Assembly (NCBI GenBank): GCA_933228895.1
Contig: OW121853.1
Coordinates: 8,066,494 to 8,130,493, forward strand
Direction: 5' to 3'
From: Platycnemis pennipes
Taxonomy: Eukaryota; Arthropoda; Insecta; Odonata; Platycnemididae
Length of the DNA: 64,000 bases
The translations under genes and the position numbers were made by a program. Of this stretch, positions 1-11,839 are shown piece after piece. Positions within the stretch are counted from its first letter, which is position 1. Every line of letters begins with the position of its first letter. The notes below the pieces were generated by a model, which saw only the letters and a program-made list of their open reading frames with translations, did no database searches and was not told the DNA's origin.

Positions 1-596
1 AAATAACATAGAATAACTGTAAAGTAATTTAAAAGTAAAAAGTGTGCATTTAATTAGCTTTAGTACACTTTAATTAGCTATCCTGAAAATGGCAACTGGT
101 TTCTTATTTAAATGTTTAATTTACTGTTATATTTTGTAAATAATATGAGCCATTTTGTATTACCCTGTTGCTTTTAGGGGTTTTGTACACAAAGCATTGA
201 AATAAATTATGTCGTAGATGTCATTTTCGTGAACATTTCAGGGCACACTATTTCCTGGCCCTTCTATCGATTGTCAGTGAAATAAGGAGGCCTTCCCATG
301 ATATATTTGAAGAAAAAAGACGTGTGCGTCGTGTATGCGTTATCACCTTACAGATGATTTTCCACAGAGGTGTTTTTCTGGATCGATATTTATTCATAGC
401 TCTTTTACGGGATTTTGAATCGCGGAGTCACGGTGGAACCTCCTTAAAAGGGATTTTAAAAAGCATAATCCGACAATTTGCCTCTGGTCGACTCCCTTAT
501 GCTGGAATCCTTCTTAAAAAAAGTGATGATTTCTTTACCAATGCAGAGATTCTTGGAGTGAAAACAAACAGGGCACCAGACAGCCATTATATGTAC
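1..596. other. AT-rich stretch, no gene recognised
   Basis: No splice-flanked coding segment or known domain is visible. An open frame of 99 codons in the last half does not resemble any family I know and has no neighbouring exon. It runs into the LINE fragment that follows, so chance is the simplest explanation. Confidence 0.4.
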
Positions 597-1545
597 ATCA
601 TCATCATTGGTCAACAATCCTAGTCGATTGGTTTGACGCAGCCCTCCACTCGCTTCTTCTATCGGCCAACCTCTTCATATTGACGTAGCTCCTCTCTTTT
701 ACATCCTTCACAACTTGCTCCATATACCTCATACGAGGCCTGCCTTTGCCTTTCTTCCCCTTAACTTTTCCCTCGACGATTGTCTTCATCAGGCCATCGT
801 GTCTTAAGATGTGGCCCATTAAGTTATCTCGTCTTCTTTTTAATGTTTTCGGTAGACATCTCTTCTCTCCCACTCTTCTTAAGACTTCTTCATTTGTCAC
901 TCGGTCTATCCATTTTATCTTTATCATTCTTTGGTAGCACCACATTTCAAATGCTTCCAGTCTGGACTTCTCTGCTGCTGTTATTGTCCATGCTTCGCTG
1001 CTATATAGTAGAATGCTCCAGATGTATGCCCTAATGAAATGTTTCCTCACTTCCACGCTTGTATATGCAGCTGTAGGCAGAATCTTCTTCTGGTAAAATG
1101 CCCTTTTCGCTTGGAGAATTCTACTGGCGATTTCTCTTTTAATTCGTCCATCGCTGGTTACTCGGCATCCCAGGCAACAGAACTCTTCCACCTCCTCGAT
1201 TTTTTTTGTTTTCCTAGTTTAACATTGGTCCTGGCTTCCTTTCTCCTTCTGCATACCAATACCTTAGTTTCCTTTTTATTGATCTTCAGATGATATCTGG
1301 TCATTGTTCTTTCCTCAATTTCCTAGTGTCTTCTTTAAATCTCCTTCTATTTCTGCCATGACTGCTATGTCATCGGCAAATCGTAGCATGCTGATTTTCT
1401 CCCCGTGGATATTCACTCCCGGAGACTTTTCTTTGACTTCTTGGAATACTTTCTCAATGTAGACATTGAATAATACGGGAGACAGTGCACATCCTTGCCT
1501 CACTCCTTTCTTTATGCTTGCTTCTGTACTTTGCATGCTTCATAT
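597..1545 (-). mobile_element. RTE-like non-LTR retrotransposon, 5'-truncated 3' fragment
   Basis: Read on the minus strand, 1536-1315 encodes the core of a reverse transcriptase: the VRQGCALSPVLFNVYIE block and the catalytic FADDIAV box. 1191-604 encodes the C-terminal region after the polymerase, including IKREIASRILQAKRAFYQKK, the EAFEMWCYQRM block, GHILRHDGLMKTIVEGK and GRPRMRYMEQVVKDV. That C-terminal layout is common in RTE-type endonuclease/reverse transcriptases of arthropods. A frame break between the two open frames and the loss of all upstream sequence make it a dead 5'-truncated copy. The 3' end runs into a short (ATG)n-type repeat next to position 597, the expected tail. The clade is inferred from memory of the family; the reverse transcriptase identity is sure. 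Confidence 0.85.
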
Positions 1546-2230
1546 CCCAAAATAATTCTAAAATATTTTCTTTCAGAAAGAGAAATATTATTTGCTTTCA
1601 ACTACCATCACAATAAAACTAATTGCGCTGACGGTGTAAATTTAATCGAGTGTTTCTACGTAAATACTCCGAATTGAAGAAGTAAACTGAATCATTTTAA
1701 TAAAATTACTAAACGAGTATAGGTACATCGAATACCAAATAGTTTGGGTGCTTCTAAAACGGAATGCGTCCCTGATGTGGAATACATCTGATAAGGAATG
1801 TTCTGCCACTAAAAGGACGCTTTTAAACTAAAAAATAACGCTTCTAAAAATGTGTTGACTACAGCAATAACATGGCAGTGTGTTTATTGTAAAATTTAAA
1901 AAATCAATCGGGGTAAAAAAATATGATAAATACCGAAATGAAGACCAGAATATAATAATGCCAGAGTCAATAAATTGCGTTAGACGATACGAAAAACTTT
2001 TCGGGATGGGGTGAGAATTTTTTAACCAGACGAAACGAACATAACGCGAGGCGAAAAGAGTTTTATGACGTGCAAAATTTTTGGGACGAGATGAGATGAA
2101 AATTTCGGGACGAAGATTTTTTTCCCTTCCGGTCCAAACCCTGCTAAGAACAGAGCTTCACAACTCGCCAGAGCCAACATAAAGATAATAGGGGAGTTTC
2201 CTTCATCGAAAAAAGAACAGAATTCATTAA
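1546..2230. other. Gene-free stretch with a possible transposon end
   Basis: No coding segment is recognised. Around 2010-2150 a G/A-rich then C-rich patch containing repeated 'gggacga' words ends in 'ggtccaaaccctgc', which looks like the outer end of a decayed DNA transposon. No partner end was found. Confidence 0.3.
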
Positions 2231-2749
2231 GGGGGGCGTTTACTCGGAACCGAAATCGCAATTTTGTTCACGAAATCGTTACATGGGAAAGAAAAATGAA
2301 TTTTAGTGAAAAAATTAATATTTTAACAACAACCATGCACTCATAAATCAAAAATTAAAATAAGCAAAAGGTGATGCCCACCGAAAAGGCTACTGTGATA
2401 ACATTGACGTCACTTTCCTCCCGTCCTCGACTGCTCTTATGGGAAGGGAAGGGAGTGGAGGGGGATTCTCGGAAGGTCTGCTGGCACAGATGCTGTTGTA
2501 ACTGATCTGATTGGCAGAGTCAGTTGTGTCCCCCCCTTTGCGATAAGGCAAAGTAGCTTCGCGGGTTCAGTTGTGATTGGACGAAGTCGACATACGTCAG
2601 AGGTTGCACCACACCCACTTTTCCGAAAGGGTTAAAAACATCAGTTTTTCGACGCTTATAACTAGAGAAATAATTGACAGATCAAAAAACGGAAATATAA
2701 GTGTTTTTTTTTATTTACCTACATAACTATCATATGGTAAACGACACCA
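2231..2749 (+). mobile_element. CRE-MITE copy A (about 519 bp, near full length)
   Basis: First of at least seven related copies or fragments in the window. The family begins TGGGGGCGTTTACT and ends GGTAAACGACCCCA, so the ends are inverted repeats (TGGGGNCGTTTAC) and the element is a MITE-like non-autonomous DNA transposon. This copy has degenerate ends (GGGGGGCG, ACACCA). Inside it carries a perfect TGACGTCA octamer at 2405-2412, an inverted CCAAT box (GTGATTGGAC) and the shared blocks GCGATAAGGCAAAGTAGCTT and GGTTGCACCACACCCACTTT. No coding capacity. The superfamily is not determined because no clear target duplication is visible. Confidence 0.8.
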
Positions 2750-3940
2750 TTGCGATTCGTGCCACACCATACCATGTATTAATTTTACTTAAAAACTTTG
2801 GGTTGAGAAATCCCAGATTAAAAGAGAATTAAACGTTACTTTTAAGTTCATTTGAAAAAGCTCGGAAAATGCGGGGTGCGCTGCCTTCTTGTTGACTTAA
2901 CAGGCATACAGTTTACTTTGCAAGGCATAGGAAGTATTTTTCTCCTGAACTTACCATTGTATTTCAGAGCCCATCAGCTCTGGTGAATATGTATTAATAA
3001 AAGCCTGTGAAAACTATCAAAGCTCGCTCGGAAAGTCTCCTCTGTGGAACATATGGTAACTTAATGGTCGTTTTATACGATCTGCTCGTTGAGTCCTCTG
3101 CCACTTCGAATCATGGCGTGAAATTCGCTCAACTATGGGCCGACTTCATGGAATGCTTAGTAAGATGAGTACTAACTGTATTTAAATGAATCAACTGAAT
3201 AGATAATTTTAAATAAATAAATAAATATTGATCATGATAAATTAACTGAATAAATATACCTCCGATGCTATTTAATAAGCCTTTAAAAGAAAGCACCGTC
3301 CGCTTGGAAGTGTCCGCAACACCATCTAGTGGCAGCTAGAGGAAAGAGTTTGACGTCACACGTATTGTCACCTCACGTACATGATCCTATTGTCGAAATA
3401 CAGTCACTACGCCATATTTTCTCTACCCGTCCGTTGAAAGAGAAAGCCTTACGTCAGGAGAAAGCAACGGCTAGCGAAAGCCATGGCGAGAGGATTTCGG
3501 TGTTGGACGACGGGACGAGAGCGCACCAACGTGGTGCTCGGTGGCGGCGACGGCAGCCTCTTAAATATCATGCAAAGGAGGCAGCAGCATCCGGCTCTGC
3601 GGATTAATACGTACAATCCAATTCCCCCCTCTCGAATGTCGCGAGGGAAGCTCGGGTAAGGTTTCCCGCCCTCTCGTAAGAGGATTCGGCGTAACAGTAA
3701 TATTTAAAGGAGGCTTCGATTCACCCGAGGGAAACTGGAATCCCCCGTCGTCGGAGAGGCACTACAAAGCCTTAAAAAGAGTCCGTCACCTGCTCCGCCA
3801 CGCCGTACACGGTGGAATCTATGGCACAAGAACTTGCCCAATGCACAAACTGTATCGTGTGCGAGGGCTCTGCACAATTTATTATTGCACAAGAAATTAC
3901 AACATGCTCTGAATTATTGGACGAAACCGTCAAGGATCTA
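2750..3940. other. Gene-free stretch with a GC-rich patch
   Basis: Positions 3300-3860 are richer in G+C and CpG than the surroundings and contain an open frame at 3329-3607 (92 codons). The frame has no recognisable domain and no neighbouring exon. An unannotated promoter or a decayed repeat are both possible. Confidence 0.3.
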
Positions 3941-3981
3941 CTACCGTCACTTGTTATTCTTCGCATAACAAGTGACGGTAG
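3941..3981. repeat. Perfect 17-bp stem, 7-nt loop hairpin
   Basis: CTACCGTCACTTGTTAT at 3941-3957 is followed by a 7-base loop and its exact reverse complement at 3965-3981. It lies just outside the 22-bp inverted repeat that starts at 4037 and is followed by short tandem 'atagtatcacagatat' words (about 3995-4030). Confidence 0.85.
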
Positions 3982-4446
3982 TGATGCGTTCGCATAGTAT
4001 CACAGATATATAGTATCACAGATATCACAGTGAAGTTATACTACTAGATTGGCAATGCGAGGGGTGGGGGTGAAGCCGCCAGTTGCGCCGGCGGCCATCT
4101 TACGTTCACCCACTTGAGAGCGGAGTTCAATTGCATTACGTGGTGATACCCGAGGATTCCTGGCTATTTGCCCAAATTTTGATTGTTACGATGCATGAAA
4201 TGTAGATATATTATAAAGAATGATTATTAAAATATCCTCTTAAAAATTTAACCATAAAGAAACGCGCCATTCTCGAAATAAACAGATTTTTTTAATGTCT
4301 CCGTTTACGCGGGCAAGGCAATGCTCTTGATAAAGGAAATAACACTTGATACATCGTATTTGCGTGTATTTGAGGTATTTTCTCAAAATAACCTTCCATC
4401 TGAAGAGAGATCAGATGCTCTCCCAGCTAATCTCAGTAGTAAACGC

Positions 4447-4555
4447 TGATTCGGTCTTCCATGGAATCGCTCCATCAGCGCCGGAGAGCACCTCGATCTC
4501 CGAAACGTCGGCAGTAATGCAGTTCCCTTACCCAAACTACCTTCACTACAATCAT
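4447..4555. repeat. Degenerate relative of the 31.2-kb palindromic element
   Basis: Contains GATCTCCGAAACGTCGGCAG, nearly the same as the arm word CTCCAAAACGTCGGCAG in the palindrome at 31211-31382. A GGTCTTCCATGG word lies upstream and a CTTCACTAC word downstream, in the same order as in that palindrome. Confidence 0.4.
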
Positions 4556-5217
4556 CTGTCGGAATTTTTAGTGCATTTTACCTGCAAAATTTCATTTATT
4601 GTTGTATTAGCAGTGATCTGCAGGGTATTTAGCTACTGATGAAAGTAGGAATATCTACCAGAGCCTACGAGGGCAAAGCACTGGTGGTACTGCAGATGAG
4701 CAGGCCCTCCATACACCTAATGCTCCCCGGTAATCACTGAATTAGGGCCCCTGGGGATTTTGCCCCTCCCCCCTCTCCTCGGCAGGCCAGAAATCTACCA
4801 CTGTGTATTCATTCCCTTACTTCCTTCTATTCATGGGCATTCTATTGATCTCCGAGGCCCCCGGCAAAATCTTGAAATTGCAACTCTCGTCCCTCCCTCC
4901 TCACAAGGCTCTACACAGCCACTAAGTAGCCCATATGAAAATATAAGCTCACCCTACAATGCATCTCCTCCAACCACTTATTTTGTTACCTTAAGAAGTT
5001 CAATGAAGAAATTTAAATTTTCTTGAGCATTTCAGGAGCCAGTGGATCCAAACTAAGTGAAGAATATATTATAATCATTCAACATTAGATAAATTCCAAA
5101 ATGTTACCCTCTATGGTGATTTTTTAGAAAGTGACAGGATCTCATATTATGTAGAGTGAAGTTATGTTGCAATGTCAATATATATAGCGCTATCTCCCAA
5201 CAGCTTAATGAAAATTA

Positions 5218-5440
5218 AAAATCAATTGACTTACAATCATCAAAGGAGTAAAGGGTACAACCACAGAAAAACAAGTCATTAAGCACAAAGTTTATATTTA
5301 ACATTCAAAATCAATAGCATCATCAAATTAAATTTAAAAATCAATTTCCTCCCATTCATTCAAGGTGTGTGGGGTATTTAACCACAGGAAAAAAGATTCA
5401 TTCAGCACCAAATTTACAATTTAACTGGCAATAGAAAAAG
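5218..5440. repeat. Diverged tandem duplication, about 115-bp unit
   Basis: Two adjacent segments (about 5218-5330 and 5338-5440) share the same order of words: AATCAATT, a CATTCAAG/CATCAAAG word, GGGTA, ACCACAG, AAAA, TCATT.AGCAC, AAATTTA-type, then CAAT. The similarity is moderate, so the duplication is old. Confidence 0.4.
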
Positions 5441-8422
5441 ATTATTCACAAAATTACAATCAGATAGGCAAATAGCAGATATTACTTGCCATAGAAAAAT
5501 ATTATTATAAACATATATAAAAACTTATAGAAGTTGCAGTATCTTCTGACATTCACCACCTATGTTTCGACCTCTGAATATCATGCCAATGGATGCTCTC
5601 AGTTTTATATCTATGGCTGACATTCACTGCACACCTAAACAACATCTGAAAAGAAATTTGATGTTTTAAAGAGGTTAAATAAATGAACAGTCGTTCCTTT
5701 TTTTAGTGTCACAACAATATAGGCACTTAAGATAGGTACTTCTATCATAGCACCTCAGCTTTTTCATTTATTTTGGTTACACACTCTCAAACGTTTGCAT
5801 AGTATTGGTATCTCTAACACTCCACCTCAATTCTAGAAATGTCAAAAATGAAATACATTCAAAACATAGAAATAAACATGAGCACAAAAAAATTTGATTA
5901 CATCCGAGTAAATCTTGGATTTGCATTCCCTTCACAAACTGAAAATTGAATTCACAGGGTTGACTTTTTTATAAAACAATACTGCAAGTAGGGTGATTAG
6001 GTTAGGACATTTGTTTTACACCCAAGACAGTACGATGTGCAAGACAAGATTCACCCACTGTAAGGCTTCTCATTAATTACGCAGGGCCCTTCCAAGGTAT
6101 TCACAGGTTTGGCTTCCATTGGAGTCTTGGTTGGATGACAATCTTCCATGCCAAAACACTGTAGCAGGTTGCTGAGATAGGAATGCTAGCTGAGGACAGT
6201 TCTATCGCTGCACCGGTCAATCGGTCAATTTATGTGTAGAAAAACATCTTACAAAAACATTCTAAATTCCTTCTTTTGTTCCCCTTTCACTGTTTGAAGA
6301 TCAAATTGAGAGCTAGCTGCAATAATAATATCATCAACAAACAAAGTAGGTATATAAATTACACTGTTATCATTAACTTTGATATACAAGCACCGGTCAT
6401 GCTGAGACTGAGTGAATCTCAAGTCGTTTCATAGAGGAATCAAATTTCCTGATCTTCATAGATAGATCTTTATTTAAGACTCCTATTGACTGTTGTGATT
6501 ACAGTGTTGAGTAAGATGCTAAAATGAGAATGATCATCATTCCTGCAACCATCAACCTGGATTTCATCCTGTTCAAGGTAGCCATTGTTAATGTATTAAC
6601 TTCATGAATATGATTCAATAGAAAATCTTATGAATAAATATTATAGCAACCAGGTTATATCTTTAATAATTCTCTCATAGATGTGTAGACAAGTTTTGGT
6701 TGAATCCCCGTGGGAAAATACAATAATTCCTGCATTCCTAGTATCAACATCAAGTTCAATAAGATTCATTATTTGGAAGGGTGATTTTGAATAATCAAAA
6801 TACAATCATGCATACCAAACCAGATCATCCATCTTAAATGAAATTATTTATGCTGATAAAGGCATCATAAAAACCATGGGAAGGTCAGTACGTTGAGTGA
6901 TACAGAAAAAATGATTCATCCATGATTTCATCTCTCATGAGCCAGTTCCTGGAAGGAAACAATATTTCAACATTCTCAAATACTTAAAGAATATCTTTCA
7001 CACCACCAGCCCCAAAAGAAACTTTCATGGAGAAATATTTCTCTAAAACAACAGAGATACCAGGACAGATAATTATACTTACTTTTTAAAATTGTTCAAA
7101 TAATGTATTCTTGAAAAAATACAATCATTCTTACCACCATAAGCAGCAGCCAAGAAAACATCCATTACAAGCCAGTTCCTGATATAATTATCAATGAATC
7201 ACTGTCACCATCAAGTTCCATGAATGTCATGAAAGGTAGCCTGACAACTTAATATACAGCCAAAAGTACACATTATTTCCCATTGACAATCTGAAAAGAA
7301 ACGTTTATGGTTTAATATTGCTCAAATTCTGCAATGGTCTAAATGACAATTTGTAACAAAAATTCCTTTTTAATCGACTTTGATGAATGAAATTTCAAAA
7401 GAAAAATCTCCAAGGAAGTAAATCACACATGCTTCAGATCACTGAGGTAGTTCCACAGAGTAAAATATCAACTTAGCCCCCATTCTTACTTAATGATATA
7501 ACCCATGTATTAGGTTTAGTCCCCTCAGATCTCAAGGAATCAGTATAGTTACAGCAAACCATAGGGATAGGTTGAAATGCTAATTGGAAAAATAGAGATC
7601 GATTTCTCCAACCCAAAAAAGTTATGAAGTATTCAGGACAGGAATGCTTCTGAATTTTAATGTGTTAAATGCACATAATGCTGTCGATATGATTAGACGA
7701 AGGCCTCTGATATTATTTTTACTCCTATTATATTACAATTACATTACTAAATAGCAATAACCCTTTATTACACAGTTCCCAACCACAACATCAACATTCG
7801 TAATAATTTACCAAACAAACTGTAAAACCAGAGAAATGGCTATTTTTTCTACATGGTCGTAATTGAATTGCAAGGAGAAAAAGATATTACTAAGTCTTTA
7901 ATGATTCTCGTGCATGCATGGGCATAATATTACTTATTTGAAATGGTAGGTAATTTTCCCTTGGCAAAAATACGTAGTGGCAGTACCTACTGAATATTGT
8001 ATAAATCAAAGGATTTATTCAGCAAAATTGTATGCTGTAAAAAGAAACGAAGTTGTATGATGCTAATATAATTAATGAATACTTCAATTTTACGTTTTTT
8101 TTCACATTTACAGAGGGAGAAAATGTACTGACGCAAGATGAGTTAACCTTATCAAAGTTAGGTTTATTAATGTACTTACGCGTATAAAGACACATGTTCG
8201 GTCCCAGCATTTTTCTTCCGCGTGGTATATTTAAAAGTGCATCACCACACAACACAATGGTTAACCATCCTTATTTCTTGAAGCTGGTAATGTCACAAAA
8301 AAACACACTGGTCCCAATGGAAAAGAGCTCGCGAAGGTGAACCCAATATGGCGGCGAGAGCGCAAACCCGGCTTCAGTTGCGCCTATGGTGAAGCATAGG
8401 GCATTGCCAATCTAGTAGTATA

Positions 8423-9470
8423 TATCTGTGCATAGTATTCCTTAGGTTGGTGTCGTGACTTTACGATCATTTTTGTTCCCATATATGTGTGGCAAAACTT
8501 ACATTTTTGTTTAACATATATACATGATATTCCTTGTGGGTTCCGTATTATGATATTCGTCGCTAAGGTAAAAGTGAGCTGTTTCTCAAAAGAAGAGCCA
8601 AACTGTACTGTCAAACTTTAATTTCATCGATGAAATTATGGGACACTATTGTACCAAACAAGAAATGAGCATAAACATAGAATTTAGAGGATAAATGATA
8701 GGTTATATGGAGCAATGAAAGAGGGAAATCAACCAATTGTTTAATTTCATTTTAATATGCCAGGATCAATGTGTGCAAAGTTTTGTAACCCAGTTACTGT
8801 GGCTGTATTCTTCAAAATGCTATCGTCATCATCGCTAAAATTTCTATTTTGTCAAACGATATGCAGGAACGCTAGAAAAATACTATTGTTTACTCCTTGA
8901 GAACAGGGTTTTTCATCACTTTTTTATTATTTTAAATTTTGATACTTTTCATACTTCAGCAGGAATAATCATACCAATATCGTGATATTTTCTGTTGCAA
9001 ATGCTATAAAACACGTTTTAAATGTGCAAATTTTGGAACGCGCCGAAAAAAAGCACGACTGCCATCTTGAACCGGTGACGTCACAAGCCGACGTGTGCAT
9101 TTCAAAACCTTAAAAGGTGAACTTATTTCCAGAGCGTTTATAAGTCTGTCGACGCGGAAAGATAAATTAGTGATATACAAAAAGAGATTAGATATGCAGG
9201 GAGAAACGACAAAAGAAAAATGTACGTACAACGCAAAAAGGAGGAGTCTTTGCACGTCTTGAAACACGCCCTGTAAAGTTTTCGTAACTGTGGAAAAGAA
9301 AACACGTTAGGAGGCTCTGGTATCTTGCTGCTTCAGGCAAATTACCGACTTACACTCTGAAGGTAGCTTCTCTGCTGCCGAAGGCTCTTCATCTGATCTT
9401 TTTCAAGGAACAGGGGCAGGAGTAATGAATTTTGTCTGCGAGTTATTATCAACAATAGAACTCAGAAGCC
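8423..9470. other. Gene-free stretch
   Basis: No gene or repeat copy is recognised. A TGACGTCA octamer occurs near 9076-9083, in a context that is not obviously a CRE-MITE. Confidence 0.3.
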
Positions 9471-9473
9471 TAA

Positions 9474-10166
9474 AGCGGCCCCTAGACGGTCAATATTATT
9501 GTACAATATTTTGGTTTGTGCAATATAATTGATCGTATGTGGGCAGTATTGAAAGGTTGTGCAATATATTGTGTGATTTTCAAAATCTTGAAAATATATT
9601 GTGCAAACGGGATAATATTGTGCCGCCTGTTGGCAATATTGCGCAATATCCTGTCAGTTGGTCTCTAGCGGTCGTTTGAACTAGTTGTCTCAACCACGCG
9701 TTATTATCATGGGTGACAAGAAAGCCAAAAAAAGATTTTATTGTTGAATTTATTGTGGTGTATCGTGGTCTTCCGGCTCTGTGGGATGTGAAGTGCAAAG
9801 ATTATAGTAATCGTGCGAAAAAGGGGGAGCAGTACGATTTGCTGATAGAAAAGTACCGCGAAAAATACCTTTTCCTTTCTTTCCTTTTTTACGATTTGCG
9901 GCCACAATAGTCATCACGCAACACAATTCACTTTCACTCAACATGTTGACTTCATGAAATTCTGGCAGGGACTGCTTGCACAATGTGGTTGTACGTCTGT
10001 GCTCGCGATTGCGCAATATATTGCACAAACTTCAATATCGCCTCCATACGGTACAATCTTTTGCACAAACCAAAATATTGTACAATTATATTGACCGTCT
10101 AGGGGCCGCCGTCAAAATATTGTGCAACCCACATTGCACAATAGTATTGAACGTCTATGGGCCGCT
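9474..10166 (+). mobile_element. Harbinger-like DNA transposon remnant with TAA target duplication
   Basis: The ends are inverted repeats: AGCGGCCCCTAGACGGTCAA at the left, and a right end that reads inward as AGCGGCCCATAGACGTTCAA. Each is followed by many TTGTGCAATATT words. TAA lies directly outside both ends (9471-9473 and 10167-10169), matching the 3-bp TWA duplication typical of PIF/Harbinger. The interior holds a broken MADF-type open frame, the accessory DNA-binding protein class carried by that superfamily. A second, inner copy of the right end at about 10090-10110 (GACCGTCTAGGGGCCGC) is closer to the left end, so the terminus may have been duplicated. Confidence 0.7.
9709..9910 (+). 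pseudogene. MADF-domain (Myb/SANT-like) transposon protein fragment
   Basis: From an ATG at 9709 a lysine-rich start (MGDKKAKK) is separated by one frame slip in an A-run from the frame that reads RGLPALWDVKCKDYSNR, then AKKGEQYDLL. The PALWD..C.DYSNR core is the first half of a MADF domain. Harbinger elements use such a protein beside their transposase to bind DNA and bring the transposase into the nucleus. It is cut short after about 65 codons and no transposase follows, so it is a relic. Confidence 0.6.
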
Positions 10167-10193
10167 TAAGATGTATTTAGGAATTCTCAGGGA

Positions 10194-10948
10194 ATGGTAT
10201 TCTATTGTAAAAAGTCTCAACCTTCCATAAAGTGGTGTATATTCTGCTCTACTTTAAACTTTGTTTTATATCAAGTCAGATTCCTGCGAAAAACAGTATC
10301 AATCGATGTGCTGAAATCTGTATACTATTCAAATTTCTACTCCAGAGCGGCATATGGAATAGTCTTCTGGGGTTCGTCAGCGTCATTACTGGAAAAAATC
10401 TTTCTGATCCAGAAAAAGCTAATGAAATGCATGCTAAGAAAACCAATGAGAATCCCATGTAGACCGCTACTGGCAAAACTCAAATTACTAGCAATCCCAT
10501 GTATTTATGCATATAAAATCTCAGTACTTACAAATACAACCTTCACCTTGACATCAACCGTGACATCCATTCTCATGACACAAGGAATAAAAATAAAATC
10601 TACGTTAACCACCATAAAACAAGAACCTCTTGCAACAGCCCTATTGCAATGGGCACGGAAATTTATAATCTGTTACCGAAGTACATTCGATCATCAAAAA
10701 ACCTCATAAATATTTGCAAGGAATCTAAAACAGTTTTTATTAGAACAGCGCTACTATTCATGAATATTTTGTGAACACCAATAAAACTGGAAGTGTATAA
10801 TGTATCTCTGTAATCATCATTATTATGCATGTTTTGTGACTATTTTCTTTTTATTTCCTGATTTCATGTATATAATATGTACTGTGACGAATCCTATACC
10901 TACTTCTGTGAAAGCGTGGTCGCTGGAAAATAAATTATTATTATTATT
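10194..10948 (+). mobile_element. Jockey/CR1-type LINE, C-terminal fragment and 3' tail
   Basis: The frame at 10194-10709 contains VYYSNFYSRAAYGIVFWG, EKIFLIQKKLMKCMLRK and CRPLLAKLKLLAIPCIYAYK, the region after the polymerase core in jockey-like reverse transcriptases. The catalytic domain is absent. About 210 bases of 3' sequence end in a (TTA)n microsatellite at 10928-10948, a normal LINE tail. It abuts the Harbinger remnant at its 5' side. Confidence 0.7.
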
Positions 10949-11298
10949 TAATTTTAAAGAACCACATAAGGAATACTAATGCATATTTTCAGTCTACTAA
11001 AGCACAAAACCGCAATAAATAAAGCTGTGTAGATCCTTTTATTGCAGTACCAAGGTATTTTGACATCACCTACAACACGGTTAGCAGCTGTACAGTCTTC
11101 TCAGTTGATTATAGCATGTTACTTTTTTCTTCGTCGACAGTCTGTTTTATAGTGTAGGCTTTCCTTTATTAACTTTGTGCTCCGGGTATATCCTGAAGTG
11201 CACATAACTCAATTTCTCCTCACTTTTTAGCTTAACGTAGCCTTCATAGGACTCCCCATATGCTTTTCATGTGTTATTGGATTGCACGTAAATTATAA
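10949..11298. other. Gene-free spacer
   Basis: AT-rich sequence between the LINE tail and CRE-MITE copy B; nothing recognised. Confidence 0.4.
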
Positions 11299-11839
11299 TG
11301 GGGGCGTTTACTTGGAACCGAAATCGCAATTTTTTGCACGAAATCGTTATATGGAAACGGAAAACTAATTTTAGTGGAAAAATTAATCGTCTAACGGCAA
11401 CCATTCACTCATTAATCAAAAATTAAAATAAGCAAAAGGTAACGTCCACCGAAAATGCTGCTTTGATATCATTGACGTCATTTTCCTCCCGACCTTGACT
11501 GCTCTTATGGGAAGGGAAGGGAGTGGAGGGAGGTTCTCGGAAGGTCTGCTCGCACAGATCCTGTTGCAATCGCTCTCATTGGGAAGGCCAGCTATGCCCC
11601 CCCCCCCCTTTGCGATAAGGCAAAGTAGCTTCGCGGGCTCAGTTGTGATTGGACGAAGTCGATATACGTCAGAGGTTGCACCACACCCACTTTTCCGAAA
11701 GGGTTAAAAACAACAGTTTTCGCCGCTTAACTTATAACTCGAGAAATAAATGACGGAGCAAAAAATGGAAAAATGTGGCACCTTTTATTTCACAAACTCT
11801 ATCATATTCGGTAATAAAAAAATATGGTAAACGACCCCA
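11299..11839 (+). mobile_element. CRE-MITE copy B (about 541 bp, full length)
   Basis: Complete copy with intact ends TGGGGGCGTTTACT and GGTAAACGACCCCA. It carries TGACGTCA at 11473-11480, the inverted CCAAT box and a run of Cs not present at that length in the other copies. It is flanked by AA at the left and TT at the right, so either the terminal repeat really starts AATGGGG or the target duplication is very short. Confidence 0.85.

Larger units (their letters stand above)
4037..8422. repeat. 4.4-kb AT-rich block bracketed by 22-bp inverted repeats
   Basis: The 22 bases at 4037-4058 (core CTACTAGATTGGCAATGC) recur exactly, inverted, at 8401-8422. Just inside both ends there is weaker inverted similarity, including a GCGGCCAT/ATGGCGGC element and a GTTCACC/GGTGAAC word. 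The interior lacks open frames that resemble known proteins and is strongly AT-rich. This fits a long decayed DNA transposon, or an inverted pair of a shorter element flanking unrelated DNA. No transposase was recognised. Confidence 0.5.

Noticed and set aside
3329..3607. 92-codon open frame in a CpG-richer patch
   Set aside because: No domain, no neighbouring exons and no convincing splice sites; kept only as a description of the region.
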